64,000 nt of DNA from Gemmataceae bacterium (GTDB lineage: Bacteria > Planctomycetota > Planctomycetia > Gemmatales > Gemmataceae). Positions 47,712 to 57,560 of this stretch are shown one piece after another (positions within the stretch are counted from its first letter, which is position 1; each line of letters opens with the position of its first letter). The stretch spans positions 124,001-188,000 of the forward strand of contig SHZZ01000002.1 in assembly GCA_009692005.1 (NCBI GenBank), given 5' to 3'. The notes beneath the pieces are model-generated. The model was not told the DNA's origin, did no database searches, and saw only the letters and a list, made by a program, of their open reading frames with translations. A program made the position numbers and the translations under genes.

Positions 47712-49157
47712 ATGAACATGACAGAACCCCAGATGCTCTTGGGAAAAATCGCGGCCCTTCGGGAACGATTGGAAAAGACCGCCCGGGAACCGTTGTCGCG
47801 TCCTGAAGACGGCCCACCCCACGATCGGATATTGGAACTGCGGTCCCGTTTAGAAAAAAGCGATGACTACGACACCATCTTGATTCAGGACTTGAAAAAG
47901 GATGAAACCCGCCGTTTTCCCACCCAGTGGACCTCGCAAGCCCGTAGCCTCCTTGTTTTTGGCAAAAACCTGGTAACGGAATTAAAGGACCTGGGGAATT
48001 CCTTTTGCCTTTTGGAAGGCCTTTTGGAACCTCAGGGCGATACTGGCCAAAAATTTTCTCCGGCTTTGATCAAGGTCTACAAGGAAACAGCCTCCATGGC
48101 TGATACGGCCCTGAGGATGATACCCAACTTCCCCGACTCCCCTTCGGGGCAACTTCAGTTATGCGCTGGGGTGGAAGCCATTTTTCAGGTGGTCTCTCAG
48201 CGGTTGCGAATTCTCAAGGGAGCTTGCGCTCGCAACGAAAACGAAATCCATAAAGTTCGCAAACTGGTTTCCTTGCATGGTCAAATTATCCGGGGCGAAG
48301 AGGTTCATCTGGCGGAATTACACGCGATTGGGGACACGCTATTGCAAGAAGCCCGGCGAGGCGATCCTCTGGTATTCCTAAGGGAAGATCCTTCCCGGTT
48401 GGAGCGCCATCTGGCCTGCAAAAGCATCACCCTGGCCAGGGTGATTGCCCGGGTTTCACTGCAGGATGGGAGTTACCGCAAGGATGCTCTGGAATTGGTC
48501 TGCGCTTCCCTGGTCATGGATGTGGGATTTCTCCCTGGTGAACATTCAGTCCCCGAGGGGGTGGAAAAAAACTGGGATACTCCGCCAAGGCAATTGGAAT
48601 CCCATTGCTGGACCGGTTCTGAACTGTTGAAAATATCGTTTCCGGAACAATCGCTTTATGCAGAAACCGCCTTGAAACACCATGAAAACCTGGATGGTTC
48701 CGGTTTTCCTTCGGGTTTGAAAGCTGCCGACTTGTCCAGGGCGGTTCGCCTTTTCTCGGCGTGTGAAAGATATGTCTCGCGTTGTTTGTCCGGCCCGTTG
48801 GATAAAGGGATTAAATCCAAGAGCGCCCTGGCCACGACACTACAGGACGGGGAGGAAGGTCGATTGGATAAACAAGTGGCGAATTTGTTGCTTGGACTTT
48901 CCTTCTACCCTTGTGGAACCGCGGTGGAACTTTCCGATGGTTCCATGGGCATGGTTCTGGCCACTCCCAATTCGACCTTGGATGAATCGCAAACACATGG
49001 GCAGGTTATTGCCATTTTCAGAGAAGCGGATGGAACCGTTCCCACCCGCCCGCGAATTTTAGACCTGGTCAGCCATTCCTCCCCTTCCATCCTTCGTTGT
49101 TTGTCGCAAAAAGAAAAAGAAGAAGTTTTGTCGGGTAGCCACCCGGAATGGAATTAG
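47712..49157 (+). CDS. Degenerate HD-GYP-type protein
   Basis: 481 residues from the ATG at 47712; an ATG at 47643 would add 23 residues including two Cys-x2-Cys-like pairs. Both starts lack strong ribosome sites. Residues 1-230 are helical and unassigned. From about 230 the order matches HD-GYP: the HD pair is Met269-Asp270 (CASLVMDVGFL), the next His298 is kept, HHE (323-325) is kept with DGSGFP for DGSGYP, and the final Asp is Glu (SACERYV). The first His is also gone. Cyclic-di-GMP hydrolysis therefore looks unlikely; a binding or sensing role is inferred. The 3' end abuts the CPBP gene. Confidence 0.7.
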   Translation: MNMTEPQMLLGKIAALRERLEKTAREPLSRPEDGPPHDRILELRSRLEKSDDYDTILIQDLKKDETRRFPTQWTSQARSLLVFGKNLVTELKDLGNSFCLLEGLLEPQGDTGQKFSPALIKVYKETASMADTALRMIPNFPDSPSGQLQLCAGVEAIFQVVSQRLRILKGACARNENEIHKVRKLVSLHGQIIRGEEVHLAELHAIGDTLLQEARRGDPLVFLREDPSRLERHLACKSITLARVIARVSLQDGSYRKDALELVCASLVMDVGFLPGEHSVPEGVEKNWDTPPRQLESHCWTGSELLKISFPEQSLYAETALKHHENLDGSGFPSGLKAADLSRAVRLFSACERYVSRCLSGPLDKGIKSKSALATTLQDGEEGRLDKQVANLLLGLSFYPCGTAVELSDGSMGMVLATPNSTLDESQTHGQVIAIFREADGTVPTRPRILDLVSHSSPSILRCLSQKEKEEVLSGSHPEWN

Positions 49158-49168
49158 GCGAGAAAAAA

Positions 49169-49861
49169 ATGTTGCCCTGGCGATACACATCCTATCTGCA
49201 AGCGACCCGGCATCCGTGGCCGAACTTTTTGTTTCTTCTTCCCCTGGTGGCCATTTATGAAATGGGTGTTGTCCTTTTAGGGGATTCGCGCGGCTCGGGC
49301 ATCCGCAATGGCGCCGATTGGTGGCTCCGCGATTTTTTACAACAACAGGGCGTTACTTTCATTTGGTTTGTCCCTTTGGCCCTTTTGTTTTACTTTGGTT
49401 TTCAAAGTTTTTTGCAATGGTGGTCGCGGCCGTTCGAATGTGCCGAAACCATTGGGGGAATTCTCCTGGAGGGCGGAATCTTTGGCGTTTCCCTTTGGTT
49501 TTTTTCCCAGGCGTGGGGGAACTCTGGAGTTTTTTCCGTTGATACTAGGGCCCTGCCCAATTGGATCACCTTGCTGGGCGCGGGAATTTACGAGGAGACC
49601 ATTTTTCGCCTGTTGGCTTTCCAAGGCCTTTTGCTCTTGTTCCCCAGGAAAGGGATAGCCCCGGTTGGCTTCGGAGTCGTGGCCTCCGCGATTTTCTTTG
49701 CCTCGGCGCATCACCTGGGCGCCAGTGGGGAATCCTGGGTCACGGAAGTGTTTGTGTTCCGTTTGCTGGCGGGGATATTCCTGGGGTTGATTTATTATTA
49801 TCGAGGGTTTGCCATCGCCATTGGCTCCCATGTGATTTATGACTTGATCGTCGCGGGATAG
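49169..49861 (+). CDS. CPBP-family intramembrane metalloprotease
   Basis: 230 residues with about six membrane helices. Family motifs: GAGIYEETIFR (Glu142, Glu143, Arg147), then FASAHH and GSHVIYDL with the later His residues, which together form the zinc site of CAAX/CPBP proteases. ATG at 49169 has AGGCGAG 7 bases upstream; an in-frame ATG at 49148 overlaps the previous gene by 10 bases. Co-transcription with the HD-type gene is likely. Substrate unknown; members cut membrane peptides or act in bacteriocin immunity. Confidence 0.83.
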   Translation: MLPWRYTSYLQATRHPWPNFLFLLPLVAIYEMGVVLLGDSRGSGIRNGADWWLRDFLQQQGVTFIWFVPLALLFYFGFQSFLQWWSRPFECAETIGGILLEGGIFGVSLWFFSQAWGNSGVFSVDTRALPNWITLLGAGIYEETIFRLLAFQGLLLLFPRKGIAPVGFGVVASAIFFASAHHLGASGESWVTEVFVFRLLAGIFLGLIYYYRGFAIAIGSHVIYDLIVAG

Positions 49862-50025
49862 AGTTTTCTGACCTGAAATAAAAAACTGTCTTGGTGGAAA
49901 TCCTGGCCCGGGCTGTTGGCAAAAAAGTTGCTAAACTAAAAATAGCCGTGAATGTTGTCCTGGCTTGAAACCCCGGCTGTAAAATCGTTAAGATTCAACG
50001 GTTTAGAATTCCGCAAAGGGTTAAC

Positions 50026-52398
50026 ATGGGTCGATTGTTTTCGACTGTGCTAGTTTTCCTCCTGGGAATTTTCCTGGCCTTAAACCAAGCTGTTTCTGGG
50101 CAGGAATCCAAGGTCGATTTCAATCGAGACATCAGGCCGGTTTTGGCGGAAAACTGTTTTTCCTGCCATGGACCTGACCAATCACAGCGCAAGGCCGGAC
50201 TCCGGCTTGACAAGGAAAATGAGGCCAAAGCTAATCGAAAAGGAACCACGGCCATTGTCCCGGGCGCCCCCGGTAAAAGCGAATTGATTTCCCGGATTCA
50301 ATCGGCAGATTCTGCAGAGATAATGCCTCCACCCAAATCAGGTAAGAAATTATCCCCGGATCAAATCCAGGGGTTGAGCCAATGGGTCAAGCAAGGGGCG
50401 CAGTGGTCTCAACATTGGGCCCATGAAAAACCAATTCTTCGCCAGGCGCCCTCGACGAAAAACAAGGAATGGTCACGGAATTGGGTTGATAAATGGTTGT
50501 TGTGGAAAATTGAAAACGCAGGGCTTTCCCCTTCCCCTGATGCCGTGAAAACCACGCTTATTCGCCGAGTTTATTTCGATGTCATTGGATTGCCGCCACC
50601 CCCAGAAGCGGTTGAAATATTTTTGAAAGACACCAGCCCCAAGGCATTGGAAAAAGTTGTTGATCAACTTTTAAAGAGTGAACATTTCGGCGAACGCATG
50701 GCCATGTATTGGCTCGACTTGGTTCGTTTTGCCGATACCGTGGGTTATCATGGCGACCAGGATCATCATGCTTCCCCTTACCGTGATTATGTTATCGATG
50801 CCTTCAATAGGAATCTCTCATTCGCTCAATTCACCATTGAGCAGCTTGCCGGGGATCTCCTCCCCAAGCCAAACTCGGACCAGTTAATTGCCACCTGTTA
50901 CAACCGGTTGTTACAGACTTCCCATGAGGGTGGAGTCCAGGCGAAGGAATATTTGGCGATTTACAGCGCCGACCGCGTCAGGAATTTCTCTGCCGTATGG
51001 CTGGGCGGCACGCTCGGTTGCGCCCAGTGCCACGACCACAAATTCGATCCCTACACCACGAAGGATTTTTATTCTCTGGCCGCTTTCTTCGCCGATATTG
51101 ACGAGGCCAAACATTTGAAGGGCGGCGCCGACTCCATTCCCACCAAACGCCTGCCGGAAGTGGCCCTGCATTCCTCCAGGGAACTCGCGCAAATAGAAAA
51201 GTGGAAGGCAGCCCTGGCCCAGCTTGAGAACGATCCTCAGGGCAATCACCAGGCTGAAATTGGCAAGACCAAAGAAAAACTGAAAGAGTTGGAGAAAAGC
51301 AAGCGGCTGGTCATGGTGACCCAGGCCATCACCCCGCGGACCATCAGAGTCCTCCCACGGGGAAACTGGCTGGATGACACCGGCGAAGTGGTGGCACCGG
51401 CTGTGCCCCAATTTTTGGGGAAAGCTCCCGTCAAGGAAAAGACGCAAACCCGGCTGGACCTGGCCAACTGGCTGTTCGATACCAAGGAAGGGGTTGCTGA
51501 GTTGACTGCCCGGGTTTTTGTCAATCGGGTTTGGTCCCTTTTTTTTGGCAATGGCCTGGCGAGAAACCTCGATGATTTTGGGGCCCAGGGAGAATTCCCC
51601 GTTCACCCCGAGTTGCTCGACAACCTGGCGTTGGAATTCCAAAATTCAGGCTGGGATGTCAAAGCTCTGATCCGCCTGATCGTTTTGTCCCGCGCCTACA
51701 GTCAATCGTCAACTTGGACCGCAGACCTGCTGGCCAAGGACCCTAATAATCGGCTTTTCGCCAGGCAGAGTTCTTTTCGCCTGCCTGCGGAAATGATCCG
51801 CGACAATGCCTTGGCTATAAGCGGGCTCCTGGTTTCGGAATTTGGGGGCGGCAGCATCAAGCCCTACCAGCCAGCCGGTTACTACCGTCATCTGAATTTT
51901 CCCAAGCGGGAATATGTGCCCCATGCGGATGCGCGCCAATGGAGAAGGGGAGTTTATATTCATTGGCAACGGCAGTTTTTGCACCCGATGTTGAAAGCAT
52001 TTGACGCACCAACGCGGGAAGAATGCACCGCCAAGCGCCAGCAATCCAACACCCCCCTTTCGGCCCTGGTTTTGATGAATGACCCGACTTTTGTCGAGGC
52101 TGCTCGGATCATGGCGTTTGGGGCTTCCAAGGAATCCGCAGAAAACGACGAGGTAAGGATGCAAAAATGTTTTCTCCGCGTCACTTCGCGGAATCCAGAA
52201 AAGAAAGAGACCGAGGTATTACTGAAAGTATTGGCCCAGGCTCGCCAAGAATTCCGGGCGCAACCCGCCCTGGCCGAGAAATTGCTTCAAACCGGGTTGG
52301 CCAAAATCACTGGCCAGATCGATTCCGTTGAACTTGCCTCTTGGGTCAGCGTGTGCAGAGTCCTTTTAAACCTGGCGGAAACTAATTTCCGAAACTGA
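50026..52398 (+). CDS. PSD1, DUF1549 and DUF1553 domain secreted cytochrome
   Basis: 790 residues with a signal peptide (1-25). Planctomycete cytochrome C domain (PSD1) with one haem site CFSCH (Cys44, Cys47, His48) and a possible axial Met100 (IMPPPKSG), then DUF1549 (about 150-360) and DUF1553 (about 460-720). A short helical segment rich in Lys/Glu (385-425) lies between. These proteins are confined mainly to planctomycetes and verrucomicrobia and always pair with DUF1501 genes; roles in sulfatase or polysaccharide systems are suggested but unproven. The next gene follows after 12 bases. Confidence 0.93.
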   Translation: MGRLFSTVLVFLLGIFLALNQAVSGQESKVDFNRDIRPVLAENCFSCHGPDQSQRKAGLRLDKENEAKANRKGTTAIVPGAPGKSELISRIQSADSAEIMPPPKSGKKLSPDQIQGLSQWVKQGAQWSQHWAHEKPILRQAPSTKNKEWSRNWVDKWLLWKIENAGLSPSPDAVKTTLIRRVYFDVIGLPPPPEAVEIFLKDTSPKALEKVVDQLLKSEHFGERMAMYWLDLVRFADTVGYHGDQDHHASPYRDYVIDAFNRNLSFAQFTIEQLAGDLLPKPNSDQLIATCYNRLLQTSHEGGVQAKEYLAIYSADRVRNFSAVWLGGTLGCAQCHDHKFDPYTTKDFYSLAAFFADIDEAKHLKGGADSIPTKRLPEVALHSSRELAQIEKWKAALAQLENDPQGNHQAEIGKTKEKLKELEKSKRLVMVTQAITPRTIRVLPRGNWLDDTGEVVAPAVPQFLGKAPVKEKTQTRLDLANWLFDTKEGVAELTARVFVNRVWSLFFGNGLARNLDDFGAQGEFPVHPELLDNLALEFQNSGWDVKALIRLIVLSRAYSQSSTWTADLLAKDPNNRLFARQSSFRLPAEMIRDNALAISGLLVSEFGGGSIKPYQPAGYYRHLNFPKREYVPHADARQWRRGVYIHWQRQFLHPMLKAFDAPTREECTAKRQQSNTPLSALVLMNDPTFVEAARIMAFGASKESAENDEVRMQKCFLRVTSRNPEKKETEVLLKVLAQARQEFRAQPALAEKLLQTGLAKITGQIDSVELASWVSVCRVLLNLAETNFRN

Positions 52399-52410
52399 AC
52401 TAGGATTGTT

Positions 52411-53832
52411 ATGAACCGTTCCCTGGCAAGACGAACATTTCTAAACCAATCCGGATTGGGATTGGGTTCAGTTGCCCTTGGGGAGTTTCTTCAAGGACAG
52501 GCAAACGCTCAGTCGGGCAAAAGTCCGCCCCAGAAGGGGCTGCCTGGCTTTCCAAACTATCCAGCCAGGGCCAAGCGAGTCATTTACTTATACATGTCAG
52601 GCGGGCCATCCCAGTTTGAGACTTTTGATTACAAGCCCAAGATGAAGGAGATGGATGGCAAGCCCATGCCGGAATCCTTTACCAAGGGCCAGCCAATTGC
52701 GCAGCTCCAGGGCCAGGCCTTGAAGGTCCAGGGCCACCTGGCAGGGTTCAAACAGTACGGCAAATCCGGGCAATGGGTCAGTGAATTCCTCCCCTGGACC
52801 GCGAAAATGGCAGACGAGATTTGCGTCATCCGTTCCATGGTTACTGAGCAAATCAATCACGACCCGGCCCACACTTTCATGAACACCGGCACGGGTATTT
52901 CCGGCCGGCCTTCCATGGGGTCATGGGTGACTTATGGCCTGGGAAATGAAACGGAAAACCTGCCCGGCTTTGTTGTTCTTACCAGTGTCGGCGGGAGAAA
53001 CCCCCAGCCGATTTCCTCGCGTCAATGGGATGCTGGTTTTTTGCCCCCGAAATTCCAAGGAGTGGAATTCAACTCGACCGGGGAACCTGCCTCTTATGTG
53101 GCCAATCCACCAGGCGTTTCTCCCAATTTGCAAAAAGGGCTGGTTGACGCTGTCAGGGTATTGGATGCAAAAAGGAATGAGCAAGTAAAAAACCCGGATA
53201 TCGAATCTCGCCTCGCAGCCTATGAGCTTGCATTTCGCATGCAAACCGCAGTTCCGGAACTCATGGATATTTCTAAAGAACCCCAAAAGGTTTTGGAAAT
53301 GTATGGCGCCAAACCTGCCGATGGGTCTTTTGCCTCCAACTGCCTGCTGGCGGTTCGGTTGGCCGAGCGGGGCGTGCGCTTTATTCAACTTTACCATCGC
53401 GGCTGGGATCACCATGGCGACCTGGTTCGCTACATGGGCATCTGCTCCGACCTGACTGACCGGCCCGCCTTTGCCTTGATCCAAGACTTAAAAAGGCGCG
53501 GGCTGCTTGACGATACCCTGGTGATTTGGGGCGGGGAGTTCGGCCGAACACCGATGTTCCAGGGAAAAGGCGGCCCGGGGCGCGACCACCATATCAAAGC
53601 CTTTTCCATGTGGATGGCCGGTGCGGGAATCAAATCCGGGGTGAGCCATGGGGAAACCGATGAACTTGGCTACCACGCCTCGAAAGATGTGGTTCATGTG
53701 CGCGACATGCACGCCACCATGCTGCATTTACTGGGTGTGGATCACACGCGCCTGGCGGTGAAATACCAGGGCTTGAATTTGCGCCTGACAGGGGTAGAAC
53801 CCGCCCGGGTGGTAAAGGAAATTCTCACTTAG
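52411..53832 (+). CDS. DUF1501 domain protein, Tat-exported
   Basis: 473 residues. N-terminal twin-arginine signal ([15 protein letters not shown]). DUF1501 core: [20 protein letters not shown] (near 58-77), [12 protein letters not shown], and the alkaline-phosphatase-like end with [23 protein letters not shown] and [26 protein letters not shown]. The fold is related to sulfatases/alkaline phosphatases with metal-ligand Asp and His. Its stop overlaps the convergent Gfo/Idh/MocA stop by three to four bases. Paired with the PSD1 gene upstream. Confidence 0.93.
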   Translation: MNRSLARRTFLNQSGLGLGSVALGEFLQGQANAQSGKSPPQKGLPGFPNYPARAKRVIYLYMSGGPSQFETFDYKPKMKEMDGKPMPESFTKGQPIAQLQGQALKVQGHLAGFKQYGKSGQWVSEFLPWTAKMADEICVIRSMVTEQINHDPAHTFMNTGTGISGRPSMGSWVTYGLGNETENLPGFVVLTSVGGRNPQPISSRQWDAGFLPPKFQGVEFNSTGEPASYVANPPGVSPNLQKGLVDAVRVLDAKRNEQVKNPDIESRLAAYELAFRMQTAVPELMDISKEPQKVLEMYGAKPADGSFASNCLLAVRLAERGVRFIQLYHRGWDHHGDLVRYMGICSDLTDRPAFALIQDLKRRGLLDDTLVIWGGEFGRTPMFQGKGGPGRDHHIKAFSMWMAGAGIKSGVSHGETDELGYHASKDVVHVRDMHATMLHLLGVDHTRLAVKYQGLNLRLTGVEPARVVKEILT

Positions 53833-55166
53833 GCCAAAACCCAGCCTTTGCGGTATTCCCGGCGGATGAAGGGATCGGCCTCCGGACAATTCCGGGCTTT
53901 CATGGCAATCGGATCCCAATCCAACTTTTTGCCGACGCGAAACGCCACATTGCCCAGGTGATTGGCTTCAGTCAGCCAGCCGGCGTATTCAAAATTGCAG
54001 GTCGTGGGCGCGCCGGTCTTGCAGGCATGAATCCATTCCTGGTAGTGGCCCAGGGACTTGGGAATAAAAGCTTCCGGCTTTTTGAAATCCTTGAATTGCT
54101 CTTCGGGCAGGAGAAGGTGTTTGCCATAATCGGCAAGCAACATGCCCTTGGAGCCGACAAAAAGCACGCCGCTATTCCAGTTCGGAATTTTCCCCTGGAT
54201 GAGTTGCGGGGGCCTGTGCGTTCCTTGATACCAGGTTAACCGCACTGGGGGCATAGCGCCTCGGGCGGGATATTCATAAACCGCCTCCATGGAAGCCGGG
54301 GCGATTTCCCCATGCGGGGCTGGCCCCTTTCCTTCCACAGTCAAGGGGTATTTTAAATTGAGGGCCCAAAAGGGCAGGTCATTCCAATGGCTGCCCAAGT
54401 CCGACATGGTGCCGTTGCCAAAATCCCACCAGCGGTACCATTTCGGCCCTGGATAATAAACGGTATGAAAGGGCCGCAACGGCGCTGGACCAATCCACAG
54501 ATCCCAATCCAACTCCTTGGGAACGGGAACAGTTTCCTTCGGCCGTTCAGTCACATAAACAATATCCCGGTGTTTTTTCGCTTCTTCTTCCGACTGTAAA
54601 CCCCAGGCCCGGCCAACCCAGACATGGGCTTCATGCACCGGCCCAATAGCATTGGTTTGAATTAACTCCACCACGCGGCGGTAATTATCTCCGGCGTGGA
54701 TTTGCGTTCCCATTTGCGTGGCCACCCGGGTTTTTCCAGCCGCTTCCCGAATCACCCGCGCTTCCCAAATGTTGTAAGTAAGGGGTTTCTCGCAATAAAC
54801 ATGCTTGTTTAACTTCAGCGCGGGCAAAGTGGCAAAGGCATGGGTGTGCTCGCAAGTGCTGACCACAACGGCGTCGAAGTCGTTTGCGTGGTCGAACATT
54901 TTACGGAAGTCGGTAAACTTTTTCGCCTTGGGGTGGTTGGCCCCCGCGCGCTCAACTGCCTGGGAATTGACATCGCAAATGGCCACGATGTTTTCCGAGG
55001 AAACACCGGACATGTTTCCCGCGCCCCGGCCTCCGGCCCCAACGATGGCAATATTCAGTTTGTTGACTGCACCTTGGGCCCGAAGGAACCCCGGGCACGC
55101 CAGCACCCCAGCCGCCATCGCAGAAGTTTTTAGAAACCCCCGGCGATTTACTTTCTTCTTCACCAT
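53829..55166 (-). CDS. Gfo/Idh/MocA-family oxidoreductase, Tat-exported
   Basis: 445 residues. Twin-arginine signal ([13 protein letters not shown]) then a Rossmann domain with [12 protein letters not shown] and the NAD-binding EKPLT motif ([10 protein letters not shown]), and the C-terminal beta-sheet domain. The Asp/Lys/His catalytic set of the family is suggested by CEKP and a later region around [12 protein letters not shown]. Export with bound NADP is the norm for planctomycete members, glucose-fructose oxidoreductase being the model. GAGGG stands before the ATG. Likely co-transcribed with the DUF1080 gene 15 bases upstream. Confidence 0.92.
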   Translation of the reverse strand: MVKKKVNRRGFLKTSAMAAGVLACPGFLRAQGAVNKLNIAIVGAGGRGAGNMSGVSSENIVAICDVNSQAVERAGANHPKAKKFTDFRKMFDHANDFDAVVVSTCEHTHAFATLPALKLNKHVYCEKPLTYNIWEARVIREAAGKTRVATQMGTQIHAGDNYRRVVELIQTNAIGPVHEAHVWVGRAWGLQSEEEAKKHRDIVYVTERPKETVPVPKELDWDLWIGPAPLRPFHTVYYPGPKWYRWWDFGNGTMSDLGSHWNDLPFWALNLKYPLTVEGKGPAPHGEIAPASMEAVYEYPARGAMPPVRLTWYQGTHRPPQLIQGKIPNWNSGVLFVGSKGMLLADYGKHLLLPEEQFKDFKKPEAFIPKSLGHYQEWIHACKTGAPTTCNFEYAGWLTEANHLGNVAFRVGKKLDWDPIAMKARNCPEADPFIRREYRKGWVLA

Positions 55167-55181
55167 GGTTGCCCTCAGTTC

Positions 55182-55925
55182 TTAGGGAAGTTCCCTGACT
55201 TTGATATTTTTGAATTCAATCGGCGATCCTTCCGATTCCAAACAGATAAACCCTTCCTTGGGAGTGCAGTTGTTCCCGCCGGAAACCTCTTCCCCATTCA
55301 CCCACAGGCGCACTTCGCCATTGATGGCCCGGATGTAGTAATGGTTCCAAATGCCAACGCCTTTGCTCAGGTTTTTAACCGGAAAGCTGCGGCTGCCATT
55401 GGGCGAGCTGGGAGCAAAGGGTTTCATTTTTGATTTGCCAACCGCGAAAACATCGCCGTTGGTGGTAAACCAATCGGGTTTCTTCTTATTTTGTTTCTCA
55501 AAATTCTCAGCGTAGCCGTGATCGAGAATTTGCACTTCAATTCCGGCCTTGGGAAGTTGGCCGCCTTTTAATCCCTGAAGGCCCTCCTCGCTGGCCCAAA
55601 GGAAGACACCCGAATTTCCCGCCGATTTCATGTGCCGCCAATGCAGGACAATCTCAAAATTCGTAAAAGACTTTTTAGTCCTGGTCACTCCGACTGGCTT
55701 CCCTGTGCAGTAAATGACTCCATCTTTCCAGGTCCAGGTTTCCGCATCGCAATTAACATTCTGAAAGTCGTCCTCTTCAAGATTTTTCCAGCCAGCGCCC
55801 TGGCCATCTATGATTGCTCGTTGAACCGGGGCCTTACTGTCCTCAGCCCTTTCTTGCGCATAGGCCAATGCGGCCAAACCCAGAGAAAAGAAAGAAACCG
55901 CCAAGGTTTTGCTAAGTGTGTTCAT
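55182..55925 (-). CDS. DUF1080 (3-keto-disaccharide hydrolase-type) secreted protein
   Basis: 247 residues from the ATG at 55925 (signal peptide 1-23). Beta-jelly-roll of DUF1080: WKDGVIYCTGKPVGV, NFEIVLHWRHMKSAGNSGVFLWASEEG, EVQILDHGY, WNHYYIRAINGEVRLWVNGEEV and FKNIKVRELP. Some DUF1080 members hydrolyse 3-keto-glycosides, and the neighbouring Gfo/Idh/MocA oxidoreductase could make such 3-keto sugars, a sensible functional pair (inference). The gene precedes that oxidoreductase on the minus strand. Confidence 0.9.
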   Translation of the reverse strand: MNTLSKTLAVSFFSLGLAALAYAQERAEDSKAPVQRAIIDGQGAGWKNLEEDDFQNVNCDAETWTWKDGVIYCTGKPVGVTRTKKSFTNFEIVLHWRHMKSAGNSGVFLWASEEGLQGLKGGQLPKAGIEVQILDHGYAENFEKQNKKKPDWFTTNGDVFAVGKSKMKPFAPSSPNGSRSFPVKNLSKGVGIWNHYYIRAINGEVRLWVNGEEVSGGNNCTPKEGFICLESEGSPIEFKNIKVRELP

Positions 55926-56006
55926 GGTGATCTCTGGTGAAAAAAACAAGCAAAGTGAAAATCACCATACATGGAATTCCGGTCCAGTGCCATATAAAAT
56001 GGTGAT
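55924..56006. repeat. Three copies of ATGGTGAT spaced about 37 bases
   Basis: ATGGTGAT at 55924-55931 (overlapping the DUF1080 start on the other strand), its inverse ATCACCAT at 55961-55968, and ATGGTGAT at 55999-56006. Start-to-start distances are 37 and 38 bases. The pattern lies exactly in the upstream region of the DUF1080/Gfo genes. Possible operator sites for a regulator; could also be coincidence given the small size. Confidence 0.3.
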
Positions 56007-56140
56007 CCATCAGAATTAAATGGCAACTGTAAAGTAAAAGGAATTGGATGGTAACTATGTGTTGCCACCCCGTTCAAACGAAGCTCGGCAAGGGGTTGGC
56101 GACCTCCTTTTTTATGATGCAAAAATAGGTGGAGAAAAAA

Positions 56141-57499
56141 TCAAGTGTTTCCCAAACTGATCCGTGGGACACTCATGGCATCAAGTTCCGCGGCAAATAG
56201 CTGGGATTCGCCAATGCCGAACAGGCCCGCCACTATCCGTTCGGGAAACACTCCGATTTGCGTGTTTAACTCCGTGACGGCGTTGTTGTAATTAGCCCGA
56301 GCGTGGGCAATTTTCTCCTCCAGAGCCGTGATCTCGTCACCCATCTTTAAATACATCTGGCTGGCTTTCAATTCGGGATAGTTCTCGGCCAAAGCGATGA
56401 GGCGGATGATCCCACCCACCATGTCTTTTTCCGAGCCAATGCGCACCGAGGAACCCCCTGCCACGGCCCGACCGCGGATTTCCCCCAAAGTTTCCAGCAC
56501 GGCTCTTTCATGTTGCATATACCCGCGAACAGTTTCCACCAAAGAGGGAATCAAATCGTAGCGCTGTTTCAAAATGACATCCACCTGGCTCCAGGTTTCC
56601 CGAACCCGGTTCCTGAAGATGACCAGCGTGTTGAATACGCGAATGAACCACAGGAGGAAAACCATGGGAACGCCCAAGAAGACCCCAAAACCGATTCCCA
56701 TCTTGGAAAAGGATTCATCGGTTTTAGCAGTTTCCCCTTCCACCATTCGGCCAAGGCCATAAAAGGCGAGGTAAAAACCAAAAAAGGCGAAAGTGCTGCC
56801 AAAATGGCCGAGTGTCTTTTCATTGGCCTCGGCATCCTTGAGAAAGGTGGGCCGATCCTTCAAAGTGACAATCAGGGGAATATGTTCCTTGGGAATCAGA
56901 GATTGTTTTCCCTCGGCCACCACTCCCACCGCGGATGCGGGACCCTCAGCCGGGGTATAGGTGCAAGAATAACTCATAACCCCTACCTGGTAGCCATCAC
57001 CCCACTGGTCGTAAAAAGTCGCCTGGGCAGGGTCAAGCCAGAGAAAATGTTCGCCATCCACAATGCGGAAAGGTGAGGAATCGCTGCCGGACTCCCGGGT
57101 TACCCAAGTTGTTTCCCTAACCGTCCGCCCATTGGAATCAGTCCTGGTTGTAGTGACTTGTTCTTGAACGGAATAAGAATAATTAACCGCTAAAAGAGGA
57201 AAGTAAGGAATTTGCACCGGGTTGTCGCAGGCGATTTCGCCATGAACCCAAACATCATCATCGACATTCACCAGACGGATGGGAAGAGGCGGGGCGCCGG
57301 CCAAGATGGCGTTTCTGCGATCGAGGCTCCTCATTTTCATCCACAGGATCCAGGCCAGAAGCGCCATTCCCGCGCCTATCCAAGCCGGCCGACTTGGATC
57401 ATGCTGCTTGATCATTGTTGCAAGCGTGAAAATTATCAAAACTAGCAAGCCAAGTATAATTCCCAGGATGAGAAATACTTTTTTGATAAACGCAAACAT
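56141..57499 (-). CDS. LemA-domain protein fused to an N-terminal GIDE-like domain
   Basis: 452 residues. Membrane helices at about 9-30 and 38-54; a GIDE-like domain (about 66-220: VHGEIA, Pro-aromatic patches, SSPFRIVDGEHFLWLDP); helices at about 234-250 and 268-290; then a LemA domain (288-448: FRNRVRETWSQVDVILKQRYDLIPSLVETVRGY region, AENYPELKAS, ARANYNNAVTELN). LemA proteins are usually about 190 residues with one N-terminal helix; the GIDE domain belongs to MUL1-like membrane ligases and some bacterial proteins. Function unknown; the architecture suggests an envelope stress or membrane-shape role. Confidence 0.8.
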   Translation of the reverse strand: MFAFIKKVFLILGIILGLLVLIIFTLATMIKQHDPSRPAWIGAGMALLAWILWMKMRSLDRRNAILAGAPPLPIRLVNVDDDVWVHGEIACDNPVQIPYFPLLAVNYSYSVQEQVTTTRTDSNGRTVRETTWVTRESGSDSSPFRIVDGEHFLWLDPAQATFYDQWGDGYQVGVMSYSCTYTPAEGPASAVGVVAEGKQSLIPKEHIPLIVTLKDRPTFLKDAEANEKTLGHFGSTFAFFGFYLAFYGLGRMVEGETAKTDESFSKMGIGFGVFLGVPMVFLLWFIRVFNTLVIFRNRVRETWSQVDVILKQRYDLIPSLVETVRGYMQHERAVLETLGEIRGRAVAGGSSVRIGSEKDMVGGIIRLIALAENYPELKASQMYLKMGDEITALEEKIAHARANYNNAVTELNTQIGVFPERIVAGLFGIGESQLFAAELDAMSVPRISLGNT

Positions 57500-57560
57500 G
57501 CGTCCCCCCGTAAAGTTGCGTGATACCCCAAAGTTAGCTGAGTTGGAGGGAAACGGAAAT

